This document shows positions 17,001 through 24,303 of a stretch of 64,000 bases of DNA, piece by piece. The translations under genes were made by a program, and so were the position numbers. Numbering within the stretch: position 1 is the first letter of the stretch; every line of letters begins with the position of its first letter. The notes under the pieces were generated by a model that saw nothing but the letters and a program-made list of their open reading frames with translations, made no database searches and was not told the origin of the DNA. Origin of the DNA: Dyella sp. BiH032 (GTDB taxonomy: Bacteria > Pseudomonadota > Gammaproteobacteria > Xanthomonadales > Rhodanobacteraceae); assembly GCF_031954525.1 (NCBI RefSeq), contig NZ_CP134867.1:3100001-3164000 (forward strand). The letters run 5' to 3'.

Positions 17001-19558
17001 TCGTCGGCGGCGGCCCGCGAGTTGAAACCTACCGCCGTACCGCGCAGCCCATCGGCGAGACTATTGGCGCCGAACGCACTGGCCAAATGCCAGGCCTGTG
17101 CGTGATTGCCGACCGCCGTACCCCAGGAATCGGCATAACTGCTCGCACCAAATGCACTGGACCACGCGCCGGCGGAAATGGCGCCAAAACCTACCGCGAC
17201 GCTTTCCAGGCCGAGCGCCTGGGAGGCGAGACCCAGGCCAACCGATCCCGGCCCTGATGCATCGGCATTCCAGCCGATGGCGATACTTCCCCCTCCTGCC
17301 GCGATCGCATGATTGCCAAGCGCCACGGATCCGCCGGTATGAGCCATCGCTTCGTTACCCAGCGCCACACTGGCTTCCCCGCCGGCGTCGGCACCAAAGC
17401 CGGCAGCGAGAGAACGAGCGCCCCCGGCTTTCGACACCGCGCCCACCGCGACCGCCTCGCTGCCCGCGCTCGCACCGAACCCGGCCGCGAGGCCGGCACT
17501 TTCGGCCGAGCTGTCGGCACCCAGTGCGGTCGCACGCGCGGCCGATGCATCCGCCAGCGAGCCCAATGCCGTGGATTGCTTGCCCGCGCTTGACTCTGGC
17601 CCGACCGCGACACTGCCCAGGTAGAACGCGTGAGCCCGGAAGCCCGCTGCGAGCGAATACTGACCCTCCGCCTTGGATTGCGAACCCATCGCCGTGGCGC
17701 TGACGTCGTTCGCTTGTGACTGGTCGCCGATGGCCGTCGCACCGAACGCCGCGAAGGAGCCGCGGCCGACCGCCACGCCGGCAGCATCGGCGGTCGCGCC
17801 GGCGCCGAAGGCCGCCGCGTTCATGTCTGCACGGCTGTCCACGCCAACGGCTACGGAATCGTCACCCAGCGCCTGGCTTCGGAAGCCGGCCGCCGTCGAA
17901 CGCAACCCGTGGGCGCGGCTCTCCGAACCGAGCGCGCTGGCCTGGTCGTTCGCCGATGCCAGGCCGCCGAGCGCGACGGCGTTGTCGCCCGCACGGCTCT
18001 GCGCACCTACCGCCGTGCCCGCGGAACCGGTCGCCGCACCTTCACCGACCGCGGTACCGAAGTCGGCGGCGCTGCTGCCGTATCCCACCGCCGTGGAAGA
18101 TTCCGCCAACGCGACGGCGGTGCCGCCGAGCGCCAGGCTCTTCGCACCCTCCGCGCTGGCGCCGATACCCATGGCGGTCGCCGCCCAGCCGCCCGCATAG
18201 GACGCCGGTCCGATGGCGACCGCGCCGAACTCCTCGGCCAGCGCGCCCGCGCCGATGGCGATATTCCCGCTGCCGACGGCGGTGCTTTCGTTGCCGATCG
18301 CCACGGAGCCATCGCCCACCGACAACGCGTCATGGCCCGTCGCCACGCTGAACTGGCCGATGGCCCTGCTGTACGCGCCAGTGGCGACGCTGGCCTCGCC
18401 GTAGCTGAGGGCACTGAATCCCGCAGCCAGGCTGCCATCGCCGAGCGACGTCGCCAGCCCGCCCACGGCGGTCGAGCCGGTGCCGGAAGCCGTGCTCAGT
18501 GCGCCCAGCGCGGTGGCGGCCTGCTCTGCATCGGCGATGGCGCTGGCGCCCAGCGCGGTATTGCCGAAGCCCCAGGCTTGCGCGCCCTGACCGATCGCCA
18601 CGGTCGCATCGGCAACGGCCAAGGCCTCTTGACCGAATGCCGAAGCGCCCAGGCCGATCGCCTTGCTGCCGCTGCCGACAGCGGTGCCATTGCTCATGGC
18701 ATGGCTGTTGCTGCCCGCAGCCACGGCGCCGTCGCCCTCGGCCATGGCATCGTCGCTCCCGTCCTGCCGGCCGCTGGCCTTGAAGTAGTGTTGTGCTTCG
18801 CTGACGCCGTCCGCGACGGCATCCAGCTGCGACTTGTTCACCGCGTCGGTGGCGAGGGTGCCGGCGGCCACGTGGGTGATCTGGCGTTCGGCGCCGTCGC
18901 GCCCCACCGACACGGTATTTTCGCGGTCGGCCATCGAACCGGCGCCGAGCGCCACGCTGTTGGTTGCGCTCACGATCGAACGCGCGCCCAAGGCCACGCC
19001 ATTGGTGGCGGCCTCCAGCACGCGGCTGTCGTAACCGAGCGCGGTGGCCGCATTCGCGCGGGCCTGCGCGTTGGAACCGATGGCCGTGGTGACGGCATCC
19101 AGCGCCTGCGCGTTGGCGCCCAGGGCGGTGCTGTTGGTGCCCTGGGCGTTGGCGTTGTGGCCGAACGCGGAAGCGCTGATGCGCGCCGCGCGGGCATGCG
19201 CACCAAAGGCGCTGGCCGCATCCGCGTCGGCGGATGCGCCGTTGCCGATCGCGGTAGCGTCACGACCGGCGGTGCTGGCGCCGCCATCGGCATAGCTGCC
19301 ATCGGTGCCTGGCTCCCCGCGTGCCTCCTTCGCGCGGATCACTTCGACCACGCCGTCGGCGGCCGTCGCGCCGATCGCACGATCCTCCGCCAGCGCATGA
19401 CCGCCTGCGCACAGACCACCAGCCGCGACCATCGCGGCAGCGAGGCGCCTGCGCAGACTCCGGCCCGCCGAACCCTTGCCGCGGACGCGGGCGAACTCGG
19501 ATGCCACTACCAGCATGCCAAGCGACTTGTTCCATACCTTGCTGTAAATCCGATTCAT
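14072..19558 (-). CDS. Trimeric autotransporter adhesin (YadA-like), giant head
   Basis: A 1828-residue surface adhesin. Residues 1-25 (MNRIYSKVWNKSLGMLVVAS onward) are an extended signal peptide region, and cleavage is likely near residue 58 (HALAED). The passenger is almost all YadA-like head repeats with the GxxAxAxGxxSxA periodicity. It is divided by four neck modules that share the pattern NTVSVG...RQITHVAAGT...DAVN..QL. Three head blocks restart with a related RYF.A.G..DG.DDA motif. A stalk with coiled-coil character follows (ATAQSYTDTTAQQTLNDAK), then a C-terminal anchor of about 75 residues ending in SFGW, which forms the trimeric outer-membrane barrel. The start is set by the signal region and a GGAG box. 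The response regulator upstream is a plausible controller. Confidence 0.95.
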   Translation of the reverse strand: MNRIYSKVWNKSLGMLVVASEFARVRGKGSAGRSLRRRLAAAMVAAGGLCAGGHALAEDRAIGATAADGVVEVIRAKEARGEPGTDGSYADGGASTAGRDATAIGNGASADADAASAFGAHARAARISASAFGHNANAQGTNSTALGANAQALDAVTTAIGSNAQARANAATALGYDSRVLEAATNGVALGARSIVSATNSVALGAGSMADRENTVSVGRDGAERQITHVAAGTLATDAVNKSQLDAVADGVSEAQHYFKASGRQDGSDDAMAEGDGAVAAGSNSHAMSNGTAVGSGSKAIGLGASAFGQEALAVADATVAIGQGAQAWGFGNTALGASAIADAEQAATALGALSTASGTGSTAVGGLATSLGDGSLAAGFSALSYGEASVATGAYSRAIGQFSVATGHDALSVGDGSVAIGNESTAVGSGNIAIGAGALAEEFGAVAIGPASYAGGWAATAMGIGASAEGAKSLALGGTAVALAESSTAVGYGSSAADFGTAVGEGAATGSAGTAVGAQSRAGDNAVALGGLASANDQASALGSESRAHGLRSTAAGFRSQALGDDSVAVGVDSRADMNAAAFGAGATADAAGVAVGRGSFAAFGATAIGDQSQANDVSATAMGSQSKAEGQYSLAAGFRAHAFYLGSVAVGPESSAGKQSTALGSLADASAARATALGADSSAESAGLAAGFGASAGSEAVAVGAVSKAGGARSLAAGFGADAGGEASVALGNEAMAHTGGSVALGNHAIAAGGGSIAIGWNADASGPGSVGLGLASQALGLESVAVGFGAISAGAWSSAFGASSYADSWGTAVGNHAQAWHLASAFGANSLADGLRGTAVGFNSRAAADDSTALGAESLADGLRGTTVGFNSWAAGDDSTALGAHSRARADNSVALGQGSVADRANTVSVGADEWIGEDGSLHQAIDRQISHVAAGTEDTDAVNVAQLNEAVAGAEATSRYFRANGANDGSDDAMAEGLQAVAIGAHSHAGGDGSMAMGAGASADGLFAIALGMSAMATGNGSLALGNTAVANAEDAVAIGSGATAIADRGTAVGARSWAGGFEESSAFGSDAQANGRRSTAIGAGSVAQGGSVAVGAGAIVSAGTFGGTALGTEATVDGSYGIAVGTDAYSKGHGSIAIGGRDDLGTGGTVGAEGDHSIALGAGAHALSEGGMALGARAVVDGFNSVALGRDSWTARDNVVAVGNEFTGMTRQIAGVAAGTEDTDAVNVAQLNEAVDSVAGSVRYFAANGLQDGTDDAQADGDYAIAAGAGSYAMGTGAVAYGSGANAIGEYSSAIGYGSSALGERSVAFGANAQAGALNATALGADSTANGNFSLAMNGGFVGEGANFGMALGYTAYVGPNSSGSMAFGVGALIGDGAQTAIAIGATAAANADFGVAIGGLGAFVDDASNQIRFSGAIAEARGALALGSASWANGESSVAVGLGATADGRHSVSLGAGAGFRGSADDSVSIGYLSSATAANAVALGAWSVADRANTVSVGSVGHERQITHVAAGTEDTDAVNLGQLNEAIGGVGGDVANAVKYDDESKQSVTFAGEGGTQLRHVADGALSATSMDAVNGGQLYRLGDQTAQMLGGGAYMSSSGLVAPVYAIQGGSYYNVGDALSAVDGALSSLDFRVDNLESGHTIAPGPIDPEPISPPDQGSGNASGPAVVGNVASGVAPTDAANVSQVDEALATAQSYTDTTAQQTLNDAKAYTDERTANLVSNSDFDAFKSDVNTRFSGLNTRLNRVGAMGSAMAGMAGAIAAAPGTDNRVSAALGGYRGQGALAVGFAHRLPGNGALLVGGSVAGGGESSGTIGVSFGW
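16899..17066 (-). repeat. 84-bp tandem duplication inside the adhesin head
   Basis: Two adjacent 84-base units (16899-16982 and 16983-17066) differ at only a few positions and keep the frame. They encode two copies of a 28-residue head segment containing LADGLRGT.VGFNS and DDSTALGA. This is much closer identity than between other head repeats, so the duplication looks recent. Confidence 0.85.
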
Positions 19559-19945
19559 TGCGAGCTCCGTGTTGCCGCGGAACGGATGGAGCAGTGCCCA
19601 GGGCACCACCCATCCGCGGATGCCGCATCCGTGGCGTCGACGACGTCCAGGCGGTAGCGGACCGGCGCGCGCTAGCACGCCCGGCACGGAGCTTTGACGA
19701 GTGCATGGCAGCGATCACGCACGCTTTCCAACCGAAGCTAACGGTGACTTTGCGTCATGCCTGATCGCGGAAAGTATCTGCGCCCGGGCGAAACGCCGAC
19801 ACAGCGAGGGGAAGAAGAGAGCGCCACCCGACGTGGCGCGTTACTTCGGAGCCGGAGAGAAACTCACCTTCCAGGCAAAAGATGAACGCACTTTCCAATA
19901 CTTCTGATAACGACCGAGGAGAATCCGTAGCTGAGCTTTGACCCG
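19559..19945. other. Intergenic region between adhesin and response regulator
   Basis: About 390 bases that must hold the adhesin promoter and the end of the regulator transcript (both on the minus strand). It is somewhat AT-richer at 19740-19930. I see no gene and no clear terminator. Confidence 0.4.
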
Positions 19946-20734
19946 TCAACCGGAAGCACAGCCATTCGTCGCACCTCTCACGAAGACGTAGCCCGTGCCG
20001 CGGACCGTAACCAGCGGCAGCACGTCGATGCCCTGCTCTTTCGCCTTGCGCCGCAAGCGATAGATGAGCATTTCCAGGCGATGAGGGTCGAACTCGTGAA
20101 TGTCGTCGTGAAGCGCCGCGATCAAGGCGTCCCGCGACACGGTCGCCCCATGCGCCTCGAACAGCTGACGCAACACGCCGCGCTCGGAAGGTGACAGGGG
20201 AACGGCGATGCCTTCCGGTGAAACGAGGTTCCAGTCGTCGACAGCCAGGTGCCACTCGCCTGCCGTGGTTCGTTCCGTCATCCGCGGGGCCGCCTCGTCC
20301 TGCGGCTCAGGCGCTGTCGATCGCGTGGCCAGGCGACGGCCCAGGCTATGCAAGCTGGCGGCAAGCACGGCGAGGGCCGAGGGCTTGCGCAGGTAGAGAT
20401 CGGCGCCGGCCATCATCGCGCGAACCTGATCATCGCTTTCGAGGCTACCGGTAAGCACGACGATGCCGATCGTCGAGCACTCCCGCAGATAGCGCGTGGT
20501 CGACACGCCGTCTTCGCCGGGCAGCCCCAGGTCGAGCACCACCATGTCGAACGGCTTGGCGACCATGTGTCGGTAGAGATCGGCGGCGCGCTCCATGCCG
20601 ATCGCATCGAAACCGAACTGCGCGAGCCCCGGCACGATGATGCCTTCGCGCAACGCCTGGTCATCCTCCACCACGGCCACACGCCAAGGGCGGGACGCAA
20701 GCCCTACCAACTTCGCCGAAGAAATGACTGACAT
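19946..20734 (-). CDS. Response regulator, receiver plus winged-helix output domain
   Basis: A 262-residue OmpR-type regulator. The receiver domain (about 18-130) has the acidic pair in VVEDD, the phospho-acceptor Asp68 (MVVLDLGLPGEDG), Thr95 (VVLTG) and Lys117 (LYLRKPSA). The C-terminal DNA-binding domain (about 165-255) shows VPLSPSERGVLRQLF and the recognition helix and wing pattern HRLEMLIYRLRRKAKEQG to RGTGYVFV. No cognate kinase gene is adjacent. It reads toward the adhesin gene on the same strand, which makes surface-adhesion control a reasonable guess. The ATG at 20734 has an AAAGG box about 12 bases upstream. Confidence 0.9.
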   Translation of the reverse strand: MSVISSAKLVGLASRPWRVAVVEDDQALREGIIVPGLAQFGFDAIGMERAADLYRHMVAKPFDMVVLDLGLPGEDGVSTTRYLRECSTIGIVVLTGSLESDDQVRAMMAGADLYLRKPSALAVLAASLHSLGRRLATRSTAPEPQDEAAPRMTERTTAGEWHLAVDDWNLVSPEGIAVPLSPSERGVLRQLFEAHGATVSRDALIAALHDDIHEFDPHRLEMLIYRLRRKAKEQGIDVLPLVTVRGTGYVFVRGATNGCASG

Positions 20735-20880
20735 GCGCGACGAACACCTTTGCGAGTGTCGCCGGACCTTAGCAGGGGGCGCTTACCGCGCCACAAGCAA
20801 ATGGCCGTCCATATGAGAAGAAGCGCCATGCGTGCGACCTGTTCGGCGCGCATATTCCGAGAGCTGCGCGCTACAGGCAC

Positions 20881-20911
20881 AAAAAAACGCGGCGACTTGC
20901 GTCACCGCGTT
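20881..20911 (-). terminator. Rho-independent terminator of the HU-like gene
   Basis: On the minus strand a 7-bp stem (AACGCGG/CCGCGTT) closes a 12-base apical region and is followed by seven T. It starts about 20 bases past the stop at 20933. Confidence 0.9.
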
Positions 20912-20932
20912 CTCTTCCTCCGCGGGCTGGAA

Positions 20933-21310
20933 TCAGCCGACGGCGGCGTCCTTCAGCTTCTTCAGCGGACGGATCTTCACCTTCACCGTGGCCGGCTTGG
21001 CGGCGAACCACTGCTCTTCCTTGGTGAAGGGGTTGATGCCCTTGCGCTTCGGCTTGGCAGGCACGTTGACCGCCGTGATCTTCAGAAGACCCGGCAGCGT
21101 GAACGAGCCATGGCCCTTCTTGTGGACCGAGCCAGCCACGGCATGCTCGAGCGAAGCCAGCACGGCGCGCACGTCCTTGGCCACGACACCGCTGGCCTCA
21201 GCGATGTGGGCGACCAGCCCGGACTTGCTCAGAGCATCCTTGATCGGCTTAAGAGCGGCCGGCTTGGCGGCAGCCTTGGCGGTGGTCTTCTTGGCGGCTT
21301 TCTTGGCCAT
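20933..21310 (-). CDS. HU/IHF-family DNA-binding protein with Lys/Ala-rich tail
   Basis: A 125-residue nucleoid protein. The first 28 residues are a basic, alanine-rich tail (AKKAAKKTTAKAAAKPAA). The remaining part is an HU-like fold: helices LKPIKDALSKSGLVAHIAEA, then HGSFTLPGLLKITAV and the arm region with GINPFTKEEQWFAAKPA. The tail resembles histone-H1-like extensions found on some HU relatives and probably adds non-specific DNA contacts. The ATG at 21310 is used because the tail begins there, and upstream codons overlap the promoter. It has its own promoter and terminator, so it is monocistronic. Confidence 0.88.
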   Translation of the reverse strand: MAKKAAKKTTAKAAAKPAALKPIKDALSKSGLVAHIAEASGVVAKDVRAVLASLEHAVAGSVHKKGHGSFTLPGLLKITAVNVPAKPKRKGINPFTKEEQWFAAKPATVKVKIRPLKKLKDAAVG

Positions 21311-21365
21311 ACATTCCCCGTAGTTTTGATGGGTTTGGTTGGAACCTGTGCCTTTCGGCAGGTGG

Positions 21366-21394
21366 AATGTATGGCAAGCGAGCGGTGCCGCCAA
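21366..21394 (-). promoter_or_regulatory. Sigma70-like promoter of the HU-like gene
   Basis: On the minus strand TTGGCG and TACATT are separated by exactly 17 bases, about 55 bases before the start codon. The fit is good for both boxes, but no experimental start is known. Confidence 0.6.
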
Positions 21395-21550
21395 GACGCA
21401 AACGCATAAATGTGTCTTACGGCATGGTCTTTTTGGCGTGTCCGTCGCGGTCGGGGGCTGTTTTTCAGGGAAAAACGGCGGACGGGCTGGCGGAATGGGT
21501 GTTTTTTTGGGGAGGGGTGTATCGCCTGAAGTGGCGCGTTCGCGAGCACC

Positions 21551-21842
21551 CGCCCCTCATCCCGCCTTCTCCCCGGAGGGGGAGAAGGAGAAGTGCGGTA
21601 CCGCGGCAAGTAAAAAGCAAGAGCGAGCAAAGCGACGCTCCGTGTGGCTCTTGATCTCCCGGGTTCCCTTCGCGGCGGTGAGGGCTGGACGATCAGGCCG
21701 CCCAAGGCGGGCGGGGACAGGACGTCCCCGCCTTTTTGATCAGGGCATGGATGCCCTGTCAAAAAGCCCGGCCAGCCCTCAACGCACCCGCAGCAGCGAA
21801 GGCTACGGAGGGCGCCGCGCAGGGGGCCCTTCTTCTTGGTTA
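21551..21842. repeat. Dispersed multi-hairpin repeat, copy B, left part
   Basis: The left half of the repeat described at 5041-5522, beginning with the same CGCCCCTCATCCCGCCTTCT. It contains a perfect CCTTCTCCCC/GGGGAGAAGG stem, the conserved GGCGGGGAC/GTCCCCGCC stem and the covarying stem at 21732-21766. It stops at the TTA target duplication of the inserted element. Confidence 0.88.
21732..21766. repeat. Covarying bulged stem-loop in copy B
   Basis: Same geometry as 5254-5288: a 16-base left arm with one unpaired T at 21740, a 4-base loop and a 15-base right arm. Relative to copy A all six arm differences are three compensated base pairs. Confidence 0.8.
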
Positions 21843-22960
21843 GGCGGTGTCAATCTAGAAGTGCATCATCGATGGCCTGAGCGAGGTCATCGTGCCCCAT
21901 GGCACGCATGAACATCTCCGCCGGACAGTGGTAGCCCAAGGTGGCTCGGGGCCGAAGGTTCATCTCCTGAGCGATGGCATCCAGCGCTCGCTGGCTATGC
22001 ACGGACAGATCGGTGCCTTTAGGGAGGTACTGCCGCAGCAGGCCGTTGGTGTTTTCGCAGATGCCCCGCTGCCAGGGGCTGCGCGGATCGGCGAAATAAA
22101 TGCTCAAGCCGGTACGTTCGGACAAGGTCTTGTACAGCGCCATTTCCTTGCCCTGGTCATAGGTCAGTGTCTGGCGAAGCTCCGGCGGCACGCCCTGGAA
22201 GGCGCGACTGAAGCCCTCCAGCGCCTCCTGGGCCGAACACCCCTTCATCTTGACCAGCTTCAGGAACAAAGTGCGTCGATCCACCAGCACCCCCACCGAC
22301 GATCGGTTACGCGCCCCCTTGAGGAAGTCGCCTTCCCAATGGCCTGGTAACAGGCGCTCGTTGGCCTCCGGCGGGCGGTCATGAATACTCGGCAGATCCT
22401 GCATGCGGCCGCGCCGGTTCGCCCCTTGGCCACGCGGACGGCGTGCGCACTTGTGTTGGCGCAGCAAGGCCACCAGCTCACGCCGCAGTTCGCCACGCGG
22501 CATGGCATAAATCGCGGTGTAGATCGTCTCATGGGACACGTGTTTGGCCGGCTCGTCAGGATGCTGCCGGCGCAGTGTGCGGCTCACTTCTTGCGGTGAC
22601 CAGCGGCGCGCTAACAGCTGGCGCACCAGGGGCCACAAGACCCCATCACGATGTAGCTTGCGCCGTCGGCGTGCCTTGCGCGCGAGCCGTCGAGCCCGCG
22701 CACCGGCACGGCGGGCGTCATAGCCAAGTGTCGGACGACCCATGCGCGGACGCTCCGCCGGTTCGCGGTGCCCATTACGCGCCAATTCCCGGGAAATCGT
22801 GCTAGCCGAACGGCCTAGCAGCCGTGCCAGCTGCCGAGCGCTCTCGCCGCGTGCCTTGCCCACCATGATCGCGCCCCGTTCTTCGGCGCTCAGATGGCTG
22901 TAATGCTGTCCCATGCATCACCGTGTCGTGGGGGTGGTGCACTTGATGTTAGAGACCGCC
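21843..22960 (-). mobile_element. IS30-family insertion sequence, complete
   Basis: A 1118-bp element with imperfect terminal inverted repeats of about 23 bp. The left end begins GGCGGTGTC and the reverse-complemented right end GGCGGTCTC; 17 of 23 positions match and both finish in AAGTGCA. A 3-bp duplication, TTA, flanks it (21840-21842 and 22961-22963). Removing the element and one TTA restores the hairpin seen intact at 5362-5393. One intact transposase gene fills it. Ends, duplication length and transposase all fit the IS30 family. Confidence 0.93.
21850..22914 (-). CDS. IS30-family transposase
   Basis: A 354-residue DDE transposase with no frame damage. An N-terminal helix-turn-helix (HLSAEERGAIMVGKARGES and RLLGRSASTISRELARNG) is followed by a basic region. 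The catalytic core shows the acidic triad in HWEGDFLKG, TLTYDQGKEM and ICENTNGLLRQYLPKG, which is diagnostic for IS30. It begins 46 bases inside the right end and stops 7 bases from the left end of the element, so it is probably functional. Confidence 0.95.
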   Translation of the reverse strand: MGQHYSHLSAEERGAIMVGKARGESARQLARLLGRSASTISRELARNGHREPAERPRMGRPTLGYDARRAGARARRLARKARRRRKLHRDGVLWPLVRQLLARRWSPQEVSRTLRRQHPDEPAKHVSHETIYTAIYAMPRGELRRELVALLRQHKCARRPRGQGANRRGRMQDLPSIHDRPPEANERLLPGHWEGDFLKGARNRSSVGVLVDRRTLFLKLVKMKGCSAQEALEGFSRAFQGVPPELRQTLTYDQGKEMALYKTLSERTGLSIYFADPRSPWQRGICENTNGLLRQYLPKGTDLSVHSQRALDAIAQEMNLRPRATLGYHCPAEMFMRAMGHDDLAQAIDDALLD

Positions 22961-23251
22961 TTACTTCTTCTTGGGCAAGCAAGAAGAAGTAACTCGCGCT
23001 CCGGCAGGAGAGCGAAACCCTCGCCCCGTGAGGGGCGAGACAAAACGGCCGACCACCTCACGATCACCGAGTGGCGTCGCCACCGGACGACTCGCTACGC
23101 GCGCCCCTTCGAGGCCGCCCTCCGGGCGTTCTCCACGCTATGCGCTCCGTCCGGCCCTCGCCCCCTTTTCGGGGTACGCCGGAATGACGAGGATGAGAGG
23201 GCGGGTCGCCCCTTAGCGCGCGTTGGGGCTCGCAAGCTCACCCCAACCTAC
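22961..23251. repeat. Dispersed multi-hairpin repeat, copy B, right part
   Basis: Continues the repeat after the insertion: the TTACTTCTTCTTG hairpin, the CTCGCCCC/GGGGCGAG hairpin and the closing GCTCACCCCAACCTAC are all shared with copy A. It carries an extra segment of about 110 bases (around 23060-23190) absent from copy A. It fills the gap up to the zipA stop. Confidence 0.87.
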
Positions 23252-23275
23252 CGCCAGCCATGGAGGCACAGCGCA

Positions 23276-24292
23276 TCAGCGCCCGAAGATGATTTCCTTC
23301 CCCTCGTGGTCGCGATCCCATCCCCGCAACTCATCCCGGATATGGGCGATCCGCTGCCGCCCCAGCGCATTGCGCTCCTCGTCCAGCACCTGGCCATCCA
23401 GCAGCTCGGCCAGCCGCTGCGCGGTCGGCAGCATCGCATCCCAGGCGTCCAGCGCCGGGACGGGCGCCGGCAGGGTCATGAAGAAACTCAGGCCCGGCGT
23501 GCGCAGCGCTTCCAGCCGGGACAAATCGAAATTGCCGGGCTTGAGCATGTTGGCCACGCTGAAGATCGGGCCGTGTTCGCGCTTGCCATCCAGCAGACGG
23601 TGATAGATGCCCATGTCGCCGAATTCAAGGCCGGCCTTCTCGGCGGCCACAATGAGGTCGGGACCATGGAACACGGAGCCCTCCCGCGCGACCACGAACA
23701 GCGTCACGATGCGTTCCACCGGCATCTGCGCGGGACGCCGGCCGACATCCGAACGGGCCTGCACGCGCGGCGCGGCGGGCGCCGGGGCCGGTGCGGGCTC
23801 GGCAGCGGGCGCCTGCGCGGGTGCGCGCGGAGCGGGTTCGGCCGCCGGCGCGGGGACGTGTCCCTGCGCAGCCAGGAACTGCTCCGGCGGTGCGCGCAGT
23901 GCTTCCACGATGGATGCGGCGGCGCCCATCGGCTTGCTCACCGGGGCGGGCGCGACGCGTTCGTTCGACAGCGTCGCGCCGAGCTTTTTCAGCTCCTCGC
24001 GCAGGCCCATGTCCAGTTCGCCCTGGCGAGGCTTCGGCTCGTCGAGCGGATCGAGGCGGAAGTCGTCGCGCGCGCTGACGTGCGGGACGTCATCCTCGGC
24101 GACGTCGACGTCGCCGAAGGTCGGCTCCCGCCGCTCCTCGCCAGCCGGCGCGGCCGGCATGCGGCGACGGCCCTGCTCTTTCCTGGGCTGGCCGAACAGC
24201 CAGATCAGGCCGAGCACGATCACGCCCACAATGAGCAGCGGAATGCCGACCGCCGGGTTCCAGGCGAAGGCGAGCACGGGTTGCATGGTCAT
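23276..24292 (-). CDS. zipA: Cell division protein ZipA
   Basis: A 338-residue FtsZ-anchoring division protein. An N-terminal membrane segment (VGIPLLIVGVIVLGLIWLFG) is followed by a charged stretch and a Pro/Ala-rich linker (about 150-185). A C-terminal FtsZ-binding domain then runs from VERIVTLFVVA through GPIFSVANMLKPGNFDLSRL and TPGLSFFMTLP. It tethers FtsZ to the inner membrane at midcell. It starts 11 bases after the smc stop with a GAGGA box, so the two are co-transcribed. Downstream lies the repeat with the insertion element and not ligA, the gene that often follows. Confidence 0.93.
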   Translation of the reverse strand: MTMQPVLAFAWNPAVGIPLLIVGVIVLGLIWLFGQPRKEQGRRRMPAAPAGEERREPTFGDVDVAEDDVPHVSARDDFRLDPLDEPKPRQGELDMGLREELKKLGATLSNERVAPAPVSKPMGAAASIVEALRAPPEQFLAAQGHVPAPAAEPAPRAPAQAPAAEPAPAPAPAAPRVQARSDVGRRPAQMPVERIVTLFVVAREGSVFHGPDLIVAAEKAGLEFGDMGIYHRLLDGKREHGPIFSVANMLKPGNFDLSRLEALRTPGLSFFMTLPAPVPALDAWDAMLPTAQRLAELLDGQVLDEERNALGRQRIAHIRDELRGWDRDHEGKEIIFGR

Positions 24293-24303
24293 GTGGGGGG
24301 TCC

